Positions 1 to 12,643 are shown, counted from the first letter of the stretch. The stretch is DNA of 64,000 nt from Monosiga brevicollis MX1 (GCF_000002865.3 NW_001865051.1:701318-765317); one strand, 5' to 3'. The notes: a model not told the origin generated them from the letters alone. Program-made: numbers and translations.

Positions 1-3000
1 CTCACCTTGACAGCGGCCTTGAAGCGAGATGGTAGCAAAGTTCCCTTGCGCCGCGAATCCATCCTGTCCACAAGATATTGATGGAAGGAATCAAGGATAA
101 GCAGGGCCAGAGCAGACAGCTAGAAGCCACGATTCCATTGAGATTGGTAGAAGGCAGACGAAGCCACGTACTGCCGACATGCTTTCAGAATCGACTGCCA
201 GTGGCGCGCAATGACGGGTTGCACCATGGCGTGTATCTCCTGCAACGGCTTGTCCGAAAACTGACGGGGAAAAATGCCCCGACACAAAGATTGAGCACAT
301 CAGGTGGTACAGTCACGCAGCAGTTGAGACAGTGCAAGCGCATTATCAGTAGTAGAGGAGACAGGAAAGGCCACAAAAGCTGGGGGCAAGACGAAACGTC
401 AAGGTTAGAGTTTTGGCCTCACCGTGACAGCGTTGTTGGCATTTGTGCTTCGTGCTGAGCCGCGAGATGGGTGTCCAGCTATGGCCGATGAGCAAAATAC
501 ACCAAGGTGGCAAAGATCAGAAGAGTCGGGGCAGGCACAAGCCGCGATTTCGAAAGCACAATAAAGAGGGATGGGGGAGGTCAAAGGGAGCGGATGACAC
601 GAACAAGATACGCGCGAAATCTCTTCCAGCTGCACTTGATGACTGCGGTATGGTGTGTAATGCCGCAGAAAGCGACGGTAGGGAATGCCAGCCATGCCAA
701 TCACGTCGGCGCCGTGGCAGAGGCGCCTGAATGCCACCTTGGTCACGGTCAAGCCATGTTCGTTGATGATGCGGCGCATGTCGTTACTATAGAAAAGCAT
801 CAAAAAAAAGCGAAGGGTCGTGCTGATGAAGCTTGGTGCAACCAAAGGTAAAGATTGGCATTGTGACAAAATTCGCGCGAATTGGAGGATGAAAAAAAAA
901 AGGGGGGGGGGGGGAGGTGAAACCGCGTACCCAGTGACAAAGCCCGTATGACGGCAGTCCTCTTGTTCGCAAGCTTTGATAAGTTTTTCTGCCTTGGTTG
1001 CACAAAGAGTACGCATAGCTTCGAGCACATCGGCGGCGTGCGTATCGGCGGGAAGTGAGCTCATCAAGAGGAGGCCAGCTCCGGGTCGATTGGCCAGCAG
1101 TTGCTCGCGCTCATTTTGAGACATGTCAAAAAGACTGCGACTATAGTGTGCATCCGTGTGCAAAGTAGGTTGCATTTTGGGGCGCTCGAGCCCTAGAGTT
1201 GGGGGCATGCGAATGCTCTTGTCTGGTGCGACGCCGCCGAGTGAGCGGTCCAAATTCAGCAAGTGTTGAGCGGGGGTGGGTCTGGATGGCAGAGATTAAT
1301 GACAAGTGAGGTGGTGCCGATTACGACCGTGAGTGAAGCAGCTGCTAAGTGGCGAAATGTAGCACAAAGTTGCGAACGAACCGAGGCAGAACATTATCAG
1401 GGCCGTTGGAAGTGGACTTGGCGCTGGCCCCTCGGGATGACGGGGTCGGCCGCCGCAGCGTGCGCATGTCAGCAGGGAGGTGCAGTGCACTCTCACTCTC
1501 AGAAGCAGAGGAGCCGCTCAGCGACCCTGGAAGAGCAGCGACGCTTACTGCAACCCCATTATCCTCCAGCATGTTGACCATTGTGGGTTCCTCTTGCTCA
1601 TCCCGTCTCTGGGTGAGGTTCAAGCCTTCAAGGCGCCCATCGAGCGTGCCCCGTGCGGGTGGCCGTTGCAAAGGGCCTGCTTGCGTGGATTCCGGCGAGT
1701 GCGTCACCGATGCTGATTCCTTGCGTGGCGATGGCGAGCGCGTTGTGCTCTGAGCCCCTTTGAGACTGTTAGAAACAGCGGCAGGTGCCTCTGCAACCAC
1801 CTGGCGGGGTGACTGGTGCTGGCCGTCGAGGATAAACTCAATATGTGACCGCTCCAACTCCTCGACTTCGTCCTCTCGGTCATGGACATTGGCAGTCTGA
1901 ATATCGCGCAACGTAGCGAGGTATTCTTCTACAAGGTCAGGCTCGCTGTGTACTGGGCTGACGACGCGCACCGTGCGATTGGGTGTGGGTGAATCAGAGG
2001 GATCATGCACGGGATCAAGGGGCTCGGCGCCCCCCCTGGGTGCGAGTGGTGCGTTCTCCCGCCGAGCCGGCACGCCGGTGGAGAGGTGTAAGATGGAAAT
2101 CTCGGTGGGACTGGCGTAATTGGGTTGCGTAGAGCCGTTGGGGTGAAGGAGGGCACCATACGACGGAAGCGGCGCGGCCAGAGGCATGCGAATGGTAGCG
2201 CTGGTGGGATCGGCAGCGTCAGCCGTTGTGGGCTGCTCATTCAGACTGCCGGATCCTTTGACATTGGTGACAGCTGACGGTGTTGATTGAGAGATGTTGC
2301 CGCCACTTTCACGTAGCTGCCATCGCACCTTAGCCTGTCGGTAGAGAAGACGGCCATGGTAACAACGTGGGGCCTGGGGCCCATACGCTGGCTCTCCTGG
2401 CAGCTGTACTACGAGTTGCTCAATGAGGATGCGAGGAGCAGCCGCACAGTTTGGGTAGCCAATGAGCCGTGCCAGAAACTCGCGCATTTGCGTGTTGTCG
2501 AGGATGCCGTCATGATCGGTATCAAAGTGACCAAAGAGCTGGGCAAAGGTTGTCTCATCAGAAGCAAGCGTGTAGAGCGCTTGCAGCCCATCCTCAAAGG
2601 ACGTGCAGAGTGGGAAGGACGGGTCGAGGTCGGATGAAGCCAAGGCCGGAGAGGGCGAGCGCAAGGGCTCTGCGTCTAGCGTTGCAAGGGCGTCAAGGAC
2701 TTCGCGCCAGTCAACGTTGACGCCGCTCTGTGCAACGGCCGCATCGAGGGCCTGGTGGACAAGGGTTGAAGGAAAATACTCCTCAAGGGCATCAGCAAGA
2801 AAGGAGCGAGGGACGCGACTCTGACCACCAGCTTCCAAGGCTTGGTGCGCCGCATTTAGAGCGGTCTGGCGAACGCCGACCTCATGACCCGCCCGATTGG
2901 GGGGCCGAGCGGGGGAGGCGCTTTTACGAGTAGTAGGGGGTCGCGACGTCGTACGGGGTGTGGAGTTGCGACTGCTGGTGGTGGCAATGTGGGCGTGACG

Positions 3001-3132
3001 GCTTTGTGGCGTCCGCAAGGTGGCCGCACCATTTGCTGCTGCAGTTGCAACAGAGTGTTGCGAGATGGGCCGGCTACCAATGGTCACCTGATTGCCCGAG
3101 ACGGACAACGGCCGGGAGGTGGCTTTGGCCAT
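1..3132 (-). CDS. EF-hand repeat protein (EFCAB6/C1orf87-like), 3' end beyond window
   Basis: Multi-exon minus-strand gene that enters the window from the left edge. The large first exon (about 1390-3132) holds a canonical EF loop, DTDHDGILDNTQ, with Gln instead of an acidic residue at position 12, followed by a Ser/Pro/Glu-rich linker. The next exons rejoin in phase: one at about 1230-1000 ends in CEQEDCRHTGFVTG; one at about 800-620 begins NDMRRIINEHG. Together they give EF-hand-like helices of the degenerate type seen in EFCAB6. A further exon near 280-190, spliced over a 108-bp intron, yields ACRQMDSRRKGTLLPSRF, another EF-like unit. ATG 3132 is chosen because the protein-like sequence begins there; an extra 5' exon starting near 3598 with a GTACGA donor is possible. 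A calcium-sensor or ciliary role is inference. The C-terminus is not visible. Confidence 0.6.
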
Positions 3133-4470
3133 CCTGAGCAAGGTGGCCCACACAGACTCTGAAGCGTGTGGAGATGGGTCAAGGGAGCTAGACGTGTAGA
3201 AGCTGCAGCACGGCCTGCAGGAGGAGCGCAGATAAACCAGCGCCAGCTGCAAGCGCCTGTTCAGCAAAAGCCACAACAAGTGAGCGGCACCAAACGATCA
3301 TGGTTGAAGCAGGAGCGGGCGAGGCGGATGGAAAAGTCGAGGGGGCGGGGATGGAAGGAGTTTGGGTGCCATGGACGAGCAGGGTCAAAAGACGAAAGAT
3401 GGCAGGTTGATGGATGGATGTGCGGATAAGATGATGGCTGAAAAGCGCGAGCGGCAACGCGCGCCCACGCGTCGCTGCAGCAAAAGCAGGAATGGAGAGA
3501 GGAACAGGGCGGGGGGCGGAGGCAAAGGCGAGGGCGGAGGAGCGGGCAAGGGCATCGTACCTGGGCTCAACAGCGTCGTCCAATTCAACCCGTGCCAACC
3601 GTCGGGCGACCGAGCATCTGCACCCTCAAGAAGCGCGAAAATTTGCGTATGCGTCTGTCTGTCTGTGTGTGGATCTGTGTGTGTGTGTGTGTGTGTGTGT
3701 GCGTAGGAGGGAGGGGGCCCAGAGAGCCGAGAGAGGCAGATGGCGCAAAAGAGAGAGAGTGTGCGCACAAGAGAGAGAGAGCTGTGTTTCTTCGACCTTC
3801 TATTTTTGGTTTAAGAGGACGACGAGAAGGTTGTTGAATGGGATTTTATGATAATATCCGCATTATAAGGGGTTTATGTAGATCTATACGGCTGTATTGT
3901 ACAGGTTCATGTAGATGATTGGGTAGTCGATGTATGTTTTGTAAAGGTTATTGTAGCTTCTGATGCGGTTGGTGCTGTGTTTGCTCGTGCTTTGTCTTTG
4001 TTTATTCGCTGCGTTGGGATGGTTGCTATACCAATCTGCAGTGCTTAACGTTAAAACACCTTTACGTTGTCACACATGCCTCAGAGCCACAACAACAACG
4101 TGAGCGGGTGTTATGCGCACCACTTGGCAACCAGAACTTTTATTTCCAGGAGCATGTTTTCACTTTACGCGTCAAATTCCGAGCGCGCATGATTAAAATA
4201 GTTAAGGGGGGTCATTTGAGATTGTACTCCGCGGCGGCTCTCGCACACACACGTGAACAACACACACACACACACGCACGCACACACACGAGAGGAGGCC
4301 GGCAGCAGAGGGGGGCCATCGCATTGAGCCAGCTGCAGCGGCAGCGATACGCACGCGGCCTTGCTTGTTGATTGGAAGGTCTCACAGCTCGGATAGGGCT
4401 GGCTCGACACGCGACACCGCGTGGCCTTGAAAACCCCCCCGCCAGCTGCATTTGAGCATCACCCTCAAAT
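3133..4470. other. Divergent intergenic region with simple repeats
   Basis: This lies between the EF-hand gene (-) and NOC3 (+) and probably holds both promoters. It contains a (GT)n run near 3676-3702, GAGA-rich sequence near 3750-3780, and a broken CA run near 4257-4290. I see no convincing coding sequence; the open frames here are low-complexity products of the repeats. Confidence 0.5.
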
Positions 4471-7400
4471 ATGGCCAGCTATAGCAAGCGCGCGCTGCAA
4501 CACTTTGCGTCGATTGACTTGCCGTACGTTCGAGTGCCAGCCCTGCTTGGGTCCACGCGAGCACCGCTGTGTCGCTCTCATTCGTGCCTGCACATTGCCA
4601 ATTGGGCTTAGGGAACCGCAACACTATCTGTCACGCAAGGGCCAGCGCCGTAAGGAGCGCAAGGACCGGATCAAGCGCATCAAAGCCTTGGCCGGCGAAG
4701 AGGGTCAAGGCTCTGCAGCTGAAGGCGGCAGCGCCGCTCCAGCCAAGCGTGCCAAAGCAGTGCGTGAAGAATACAACGCATCTTTGCTGTGTTGTTTTGG
4801 TTTTGCTGGGGCCGCGCTCTCCCGCACTCATCTCTGTGATGCTCCCGTTTGCCTGTGAGCAGCAAACCCGCGCCGATCAGGCGCTCGAGGCGCTCGAACA
4901 AGCACCTCGGCGAGCCCAGTCTTGGGAGGAAGAAAAGCCCGATGAAACGACGCGCCTTCCCATCAAGGTATTCCCACAGCCTGCGTCAAAACCCCCCATT
5001 CCCACCTGGCCCCTTGTCCCATCAACCCATTCTCCGCATCATCTTGCAACCTCCTGCTGAACCGCCCCTCCCCTTTAGGTCAACCGCAAAGTGCATGCTC
5101 TACCCAAACGTGAAGTCGCCGCCACTCCTGCGACCGATGCGGCCTCGGATGCTGGGGACGACACTTCCCTAAACGACACGGGCCCAGATTTCCCTGAAGC
5201 GACCGAGGAAGAACCTGTCAATGCCTTTGTATCCCGCGAAAAACGGTCCGTTCCATGCGAACCACACGCATACGGCATCCGCTTGCCTTTTGTGGGCTAA
5301 CCACGCCACCACTGGGCTGTGCAATAGGCTGCAAGCGGCCAAGGAAGAAATCGCCCGCCTCTGTAGCTCCATAATTGAGGACCCAGAAGGCCGGCACAAG
5401 CTTCTGGCCGACCTGCTGGAACTCTGCAGGTGCAAGCAGCAGGTGCGCCACTGCCTTGACCTGCGCTGCAACATGCTCATTGCAGAACCACGCACAACCA
5501 CCACAATGCCAATATTAACACACACACTCCCGCCCGCGCGCGCACACCCACACCACACACCCTGGTTGTTCTTCAGGGTATTGCACATACCGTCAAAAAT
5601 CTCGCCATCCTCTCCACCGCTGCCGTCTTCAAGGACATCATTCCTGGGTGAGTAGTGGCCTCTCGAATCCGCAGCTTGACGTTGCAAATTGCCCCTCTTT
5701 CCGTGTGCATCTCACCACCTCGTGCCTTGTCGCCTCGCACAGCTATCGTGTGCGCTCTCTGAGTGAAAAGGAGCGCGACTCCGTCGTGAGCAAAGACGTG
5801 GCCAAGCTTCGGGCCTTTGAACAAGGCCTCCTCACGCACTACCAAGCCTTTCTGAAGTTGCTGCACAACACCATCAAGCCCCTGATGCATGCTTTCAAGC
5901 AACTCAAAGTTCCTAACATTGGAGCTCTGGAGAAACACGTTCGCGTGCTTGGCCTTTGCGCCGTCGGCTGCCTCAGCGACCTTTTGGCCGAGGCCTTCCA
6001 TTTCAACTTTCGCAATAACATCATCGAAACGCTCGTGCCTCTCATGACGGGCAACTACGGCCCTGAGGTATGATTGGATGGCGCTGCTTCCCTGTCCATT
6101 GCCCTTACTTGCGAATCCAAGCCCTTTGCCCTGATCCTTGCCCTGACTCACTGACGCATTCGCGGAAACCCTTGGCACGGTGCTAGGTGAAGAAACGCTC
6201 TCTCAAGGCCGCTCGCACCGTCATCATCAGTGACGATGCCTACGACGCAACGTCAGTACATACATCTGTGCAATCACGGTTCTTGCTGTTTCTCAAGCCT
6301 AGATTGACGATTCAAAATGTCATGCTCTTCACCTCATTCGCCGCTGGTGCACATGCACGTCCGTTCTTTCTTTTGTTTTCCCAGATTGGATCTGGTCCGC
6401 TCAATCTGCACCCACGTAAAGGCAATCAAGTTTGAGTGCGATCCCGAGGCAAGTGAATTCATTGCAAAGGCTAAGTCATGGACGCTGTCTTTTCGGCGCG
6501 TCCACAGCTTACCCCGTTACCTGACTCACACCAACCCACTCTATTCTGCTACAGATTCTACGACTCCTTCTCCTTTTGCGCATCCAGGACCGCCACGTGC
6601 GCAACAAAGCCGATGCGCAAAAACATGCTCGTCGCAATGAGGTACTCACACGCGCTGCAGTTGCCCCCGCCATGGCTCATGCAACTCAACAACAGGCTTT
6701 AACCCGGAATCGTGCCATCATGTTGTGCCACGCTTTCTCGAGTTTCCCTTGTGGAACCAGTTGTTATTTCGTTTGTGTTTTTGTTTGCACACGCCACCGG
6801 CTCATGCTTGCTCTGGTTTAGGTGATGGGCAACCTCAAGAAGAGCAAAGACAAACATGCAACTCGTCGCAAGCGCAAGGTTTGTAGCATGCACCTGTTCC
6901 TTTTTGTGAGTCATCGTGATTCCTTCCTTATCTTGCATTGCACATCCTTGCGAATTTTGCGGTGTGTAGGAACTCAAGGCCGAAAAGCAGTTGAGCAAGG
7001 AACTTTTGGAGATTGAAGCAACCACCAACACGAAGCGTCTCTCACATAATCAAACACAGATTCTGGCACAGATGTTCGCCGTCTTCTTCCGCGTTCTCAA
7101 GTTTGCCCAGCACTCGCCCATCCTATCTGTGGCACTGGAGGGCTTGGGCCGGTTTGCCCATCTCATTGACACCAACTTTTACGATGACATTTTCCGCGTA
7201 CGTGGTCCGACCTTCGGCGTCACTTGGCTTTTGGTGCTTGCTCACGCCTCACCGAGCTTGATCTGTGTCGTACAACGCTGTGTGCCACGCGTGCACGTGA
7301 CCGCTTCTTCACATGACAGGCCCTCGAGGACTTGATCGGCAACGAGCAGCTGACGCTGGGTGCGACGCTTTCCTCAATCAAAGCAGCCTTTCGCATTCTA

Positions 7401-9231
7401 TCTGGTGAAGGTCAGTTCACCTGGGGTTGACTCTTTCATGTCTCCCGAGGAAGGCACCGCTTCTGGCCGATCATGGCCCGATCTCACTTTCTTGCCCAGG
7501 TCGCTCCCTGACCGTTGACCCTAGTCGTTTCCTGGTTGCCCTCTTTCGCTGTCTGGCGGAATTACCGACCGAACCCCAACACTTTCACTTGGTACGTTTG
7601 CTCGCCCCGCGCGATGCGCCATTTCTCCGTCGTCACCCAATGATCAACTTTTGACGGGTCCAGTTGTTTTGTTCGCACTGTTGTGTTTCCCCGCTTCTGA
7701 TCTTGCTCTTCGGGCTGCGATCGCCACTGCAATTTTGCGCACTTTTGAAACCTGCCATGAATCTTTTTATGTGCCTCAAATGGCTATCAGGCTCTTGATT
7801 GCATCAACAGCACACTTTTGCGCCGTGTCGAGGTGCGAAAATGTCGATCATGTCGTCTTGCGCTTGAGTTGGGCGGCCCATCATGCCCACTCCAGCTCAT
7901 ATCGTGTGTTTCCTTGAAGATTTCTGTGGAGCGTGTTGCCGCCTTTGCTAAGCGCCTGTTGGTCGTGAGTCTGCACATGGAGCACCACAACGAAGTCGCG
8001 GCCTTGGTCATGGTGAAGCTTTTGCTCCAGGTACGTCAGACACATTCTTCGCCGCTGTCGACTGCTCTTTCGTTAAGAGGACTGGGCAGACCCGTCACGT
8101 TCCTTTTTCTGCTGTCAGAAATATCCCCGTTTGCAGCCCATGCTCGACAACGATACGCTGGCCACCGGCGTGTACATGCCAGAGATGGAGTCACCCGAGC
8201 ATACCAATGCACTAACCACAGCACTATGGGAGCTGGAGTTTCACCAGGTGCGTGCAAGGAGACCTCGCGTGGAGATCTTTGAGGCGTGCTGCATAGGTCA
8301 ACGCGCAACGTATGTATACTCATACAGTTGGGTCACACCTCGCTGCAATAGAGTTTCTATCACCCATACAGTCGTCTGCATACCAAGCACTTGCTTGATG
8401 GCGCGCCTTTGTAAGTCGTTGCAACTATGACTTTGTTGAGTCATGAGAGCGGCCGTCACTTGTTTGTGTGCCTCTCGCACTCATTTTCTACATTGCTCGG
8501 CTCCGCAGGACGGGCCCGGGCACCCTGCCCTTGGACCATGCCCGAACTACGGCACGGGATATGCTGATAAAGCTGCATCCCCGCCGCTTTGACAGCCTCG
8601 TCTTTAACCCGAGCTTTGCCATGTCGACGAAGAAAGCCAGTACCAAAGTACGCCAAGGCAATTGTTGGCATGGATTTGGTTGCTTTGCCCCCGCAGTTGA
8701 CTCACTCACCCCCTTCACCATGGTGCAATTGAACGATTGCCTTGTTTGTGCAACTCCCTGGCAGCCGCTGATGGGTGGCGACTTGGGTGCACGCTTGAGC
8801 CGTGGCACCAGTGTCAACGTCGCGCCGTGGATGGAAACAGTTTCAGACGAAGCTGCGGATGAGGCCTCCAGCCAGGATGAATTTCGCGCCTTGTATCGTG
8901 CGCAGGTGCGTGCTAATCGTTGGGCTCAGCTCACTGAGGAGCGCAATGAGCAGCTGGAGACATTACGCTACTATCAACAGGTCAGTTTTCTGGATTGAAT
9001 TGTCGACTCCATCTGATGGATCATTCTGCATTTCTTGCCGACTCTGGCACACTGCGACCTGGCTCGCTGTATCCGGCCCGCGAGTGATATCCATGCAGTG
9101 CTCTAGTGCTTGCTCATGTTGTTGCTTTTGTTTTTGCATGGTGCTGGTGCGTGCTGTTGCCGTGCCTCTAGTGGAAGGTGACCACACAGTCTGAATCTGA
9201 AGCGAAGGGTCCCAAAAAGACACGCCGCTAA
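4471..9231 (+). CDS. NOC3: Nucleolar complex protein 3 (NOC3)
   Basis: NOC3 acts in the nucleolus and nucleus, with NOC2 in pre-60S ribosome maturation and, in yeast, also in replication licensing. I assembled 21 exons whose lengths sum to 2424 nt, an exact multiple of three, giving 807 residues; human NOC3L is about 800. Diagnostic blocks include VFKDIIPGYRVR, HFNFRNNIIETLVPLM, VALEGLGRFAHLIDTNF, LDNDTLATGVYMPEM and TTALWELEFH. The N-terminus is basic (RRKERKDRIKRIK), as usual for nucleolar proteins. Exons are 4471-4523, 4612-4759, 4863-4967, 5079-5245, 5328-5442, 5577-5647, 5743-6067, 6187-6251, 6385-6448, 6555-6641, 6822-6878, 6970-7197, 7320-7410, 7500-7591, 7791-7832, 7920-8030, 8119-8247, 8352-8410, 8509-8647, 8765-8980 and 9172-9231. 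The intron 6449-6554 has a GC donor. The stop lies 29 bp from the stop of the opposite gene. Confidence 0.95.
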
Positions 9232-9260
9232 GGCTTGGGATGCTCGCCAATAGAAGCCTG

Positions 9261-9744
9261 TCATTCTTCGGCCTCAGCCTCTGCCTCGTCTGCCGTCTGC
9301 TTTGGACTATTGTAGTTGTCGCCTTCGGCTCCTGCAAAGCTACTTGCCGTGGGTTGCTGCATGGCCTCGCGCTCTGCTGCCTCCGCCTCGGCAGCCTTGG
9401 CACGTTCCAAGGCCAGCATGTATTTGAGATACTCTCGCTCAGCTTCCATGTCTGGGTCATTGAAATACGTCAGCTCCTACATCCATGGGAAAAGGCACCG
9501 CGTTTGAGGTGGTCACGGCTTTTCGTAGAGTACAGACGTGTATCCGTCGTAGAAGGAGCGAAAGGTGGTGTTCTGAACAAAAGGCTTTGGTGTGATTGTT
9601 GATCAGCCTCACCGTGTATGCTGCCAGATCATCGCCGTGGTAGGTGAGATTATGGTTACCAATAAAGGCTTCCAGCCGCATCCCATGTTTTTGCATCTGT
9701 GAGGCCACCAGCCAGTATGCCATAAGAATCCGAATCGCACGTTG

Positions 9745-9790
<46 letters not shown>

Positions 9791-11750
9791 CAACGGTAGA
9801 TTTGTCGCAGATCTCTTCAGAACATCAACATACCAAGGCTTTATCGTACAAGGCAGCGTTGCCGGCAGTATCGGCCAAACGAACATATTCAATCTGCACC
9901 CATCCAATCAAGGACAAAAGTCAACGCGTGGCGCGCTCATCCAGCGTTCATCACGACGTGCCTACCTCCCACATGCCAGCCCACGTGTGGAGTGGCATTT
10001 GCACATGCAAGCGAAGCGTCCAAAGTCCTTCAGGTCCCGACCCCGTGGTGCCATTGCGCGCATCAAAATCAACAATGACCTAGAGAAGAATCAGACCACT
10101 GCAGGTGAGAGGCGGGCGGTATGGTGACGAGCTGGGAAGGCGATAGATGAGACGTACTTCCTGTAGCGCAGGCGCTGTGACACTGCGCAGTTTGATCTGA
10201 GAGCTGGGATTGAGAGCGAGCAAATGATTTTCTGCCAGGCCTGAGCCATGCTCTGTACACCAAGCAGAGGCGCAACGATGAGAAGCCGATAAGTACACCT
10301 ACTATGATCGAACCAACTGAATAGAGTACCGCCTGGCAAAGAACGGGGACCCACCTTCGAGTTGAAGTTCAATGACCACGTCTGTGGCTGGATCGTAGCG
10401 CGGCTCGGGTGGAAAGATGTTCAAAAGCCCGTCGTCTATGAACAGCTCCTCTTCTTGTACAGCTTGAAATCGCTCCTGCGCCCAGCGTACCCAGTGCAAG
10501 CGGGGTGCGTGTGGATCTGCCCGAGTGACAGACAGGAGCATCAGACACTGCGTTTGCGTGGCGGGGTGATTGATAAAAAGTCGGCACATACCGTGCTTGC
10601 TTCCTGTTACGTGGAAGGTGTACGAAAGCCCGCTCGCTTGTAGCGCCGCCGCCTCTATGTAGCCCTGCCGACCCAATTGATCCACCATCATGACATAAGC
10701 CACTTGATATGCACCTTCGGGCATGTTCCAACTTGGAAGCTCCAGTGTGCTGTTGAGTCAGGCCCGCAACGAGATGGATAGGAGCAGGCATGCGAGCAAT
10801 GAGATGTGATGTATTTGCTGAGCTGAGCTGAGCTGAGCTGAGCAGGGAAGGAGGATATCTTGCACTCACTTTTGTACAACGCCCACGTGGTCGTCGCCAG
10901 AAAGGAGATCATTGCTCAAGGTGAACACGACATTCATGACTTGGCCATCTGGTCGTATCACGGCCAATTGCGGGGGGTAGAGACCTGCGTGCTGGTAGGG
11001 GTCCAACAAACCTTGCGGGCATTGGTAGCCAACTGTACCGTTGGCCGGTGATGGCAGAGGCATGCGAAAAGCAGGTGAGCGGAGGAGCAAAAACATGTCG
11101 TCGGATCCTCAAGAACGGAAAGAGTGAGCAGAGGGCTTTGATACAACAGAGCAAGGCGGAACAAACTTGTAAACTTCACAAGGTTGAGTTCGCGCAAGTC
11201 CAGCTTTGAGGGATGAATGGAGAAGGCTGTCAGCTGGCAGTCCCTGTTCCACGAGCAATATGCAGCAAACAAGCCATTTGCCGTGAGACTGGCAGGGACC
11301 ACCAAGGTCAACATTTAGGCCGAAGACGTGCAAGTAGACAGGTGGTGGGGTAGCAGAAAAGTAGCACGCGCTAAAATCATACGTGAGCTCGACAGGCGAG
11401 GCTTCCGAGTCGAGTTCGTTATAGGGATCATATCCGTGGGAATCGTCCTCGTCCACCACCCCGTAAAGGTCCGTCTCAGACTCATGCAAAGCTACGTGTT
11501 CGCTGGGCACCTCTGTGCCCTCGTGTGGAGCAAGGCGAAGACCTTCATGGGCCTCGGCTCCGGCATCATGTGGCGCGGGGGGAGCGCTGGATTGTTGGGA
11601 GAAGTGACGGCCATTCGCCTCCTGCTGGTCGCGCCCGTTGTCGTACGCCAAAAACCCACTGCTGCTAAGACAGCCGATCATCAGCACGAGCACGACGATT
11701 CGAAGAACCCCATGCCACCGGCCCGCAGCAGCTGCTGCCACCAGCACCAT
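9261..11750 (-). CDS. Membrane-anchored or secreted protein with two beta-sandwich (DxAGN-type) repeats
   Basis: Not recognised as a named family. ATG 11750 opens with a hydrophobic segment (VLRIVVLVLMIGCL) that could be a signal peptide or signal anchor, followed by an acidic Glu/His/Asp-rich linker. Two repeats follow with the pattern of extracellular Ig-like/bacterial-type beta-sandwiches: one contains MPEGAYQVAYVMMVDQLGRQG, the other HTWAGMWEIEYVRLADTAGN. Both have a Trp or Met-Pro entry, a short strand, then D-x-x-G-x. The last exon is Glu/Ala-rich coiled coil and ends at TGA 9261. Introns hold a (CA)n run (9747-9789) and a pentamer repeat. One downstream junction, near 9525, is chosen to avoid an in-frame TGA (ending TS, then ELTYFNDPDM). 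An extracellular adhesion role is inference. Confidence 0.55.
9747..9789. repeat. (CA)n microsatellite in an intron
   Basis: About 21 CA units inside an intron of the minus-strand beta-sandwich gene. The true splice acceptor is the CTCACAG just downstream on the minus strand. Confidence 0.9.
10818..10843. repeat. GAGCT pentamer tandem repeat
   Basis: Five perfect copies of a 5-bp unit (TGAGC phase) inside an intron of the beta-sandwich protein gene. Confidence 0.9.
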
Positions 11751-12643
11751 ACTGCCTGCCACCTCCGGCTACCCAAGTCAATCCGACTGCACCGCACCAA
11801 CGCAACATCGGCCAGTGGGCATGTGTGTGTGCGTGGAACGACAAAACTGATCACACGACAACTTTTTGCTTATTTTTGCGCGAATTTTTTCATATTTTTT
11901 TCCAGTTTTTTGTTTCTGTGTGCGTGTGTCTGCGATGAGAGTGAAAGGGTGAGACTGAGATCTTTGAGTGGGGCAGGCTTATTCTGGATGGCCGGCACTC
12001 AATCTTGCTACTTTGCCACTTGTTTACTTTGCCACTTGTTTATGTGTATATGTGTGTGTGTCTAATTCAGTGAAATCCCTGGAGCAAAAACAAACAGAAA
12101 CGTGTGGAAAATCCAATGACCTGCTGATGAGCCCCTCGTCCACTATCTCCGAGCATCATCGTGTTTGACATGGTTGTAGACACGCTGCACGACTTTAAAA
12201 AAAAGACTGCTCTTCTGAATTCAGCCGAGGGATATTGCACCTCGTGTTTTCCCTTCACGTGTTTGACTCGCCCTACCATTTCGACATCCCCCTCCGTGCT
12301 GTCTTTTCTCTTCTGAATTCAGCCGAGAGATATTGCACCTCGTGTTTTCCCTTCACGTGTTTGACTCGCCCTACCATTTCGACATCCCCCTCCGTGCTGA
12401 GGAGAAGCATCGTATTGGGCAAGGAAAGGCATCGAGAGCTCGAGGGTGGGAAAGAAAGAGCAGCACACATGAACATGTCTAGAGCTTTGAACAAATTGTT
12501 TGCGAGAAGAAATTCTCATCGAGTTGATGACACGAAAAGTCAAGAGGTTCCAGTTTGTATCGACAAGGAACGGATAATGATGGCCAGGAAGCAGCTCGAA
12601 TCTAGCCATGGCTGTGCCCTTGAGTGGCCAAGCTGTCAAAGCG
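11751..12643. other. Intergenic region with a 98-bp direct duplication
   Basis: This separates the start of the beta-sandwich gene (-) from the end of the small membrane protein gene (-). It carries a T-rich stretch at 11860-11910, TGTG-rich sequence near 12045-12060, and the 12211/12309 duplication listed separately. I see no supported gene. Confidence 0.5.
12211..12399. repeat. 98-bp tandem direct duplication
   Basis: The 91 bp at 12211-12301 recur at 12309-12399 with a single visible difference (GAGGG versus GAGAG), giving a period of 98 bp. Each copy begins TCTTCTGAATTCAGCCGAG and contains a TTCACGTGTTTGA element. The near identity implies a recent duplication. Confidence 0.9.

Noticed and set aside
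5573-6178. A 201-codon minus-strand open frame
   Set aside because: Antisense to two conserved NOC3 exons and spanning their introns; no domain.
9722-9750. Extension of the beta-sandwich gene exon through a hydrophobic RILMAYWLVAS segment next to the CA repeat
   Set aside because: No AG acceptor precedes it; the CTCACAG just downstream gives an in-phase exon, so this stretch and the CA run are intronic.
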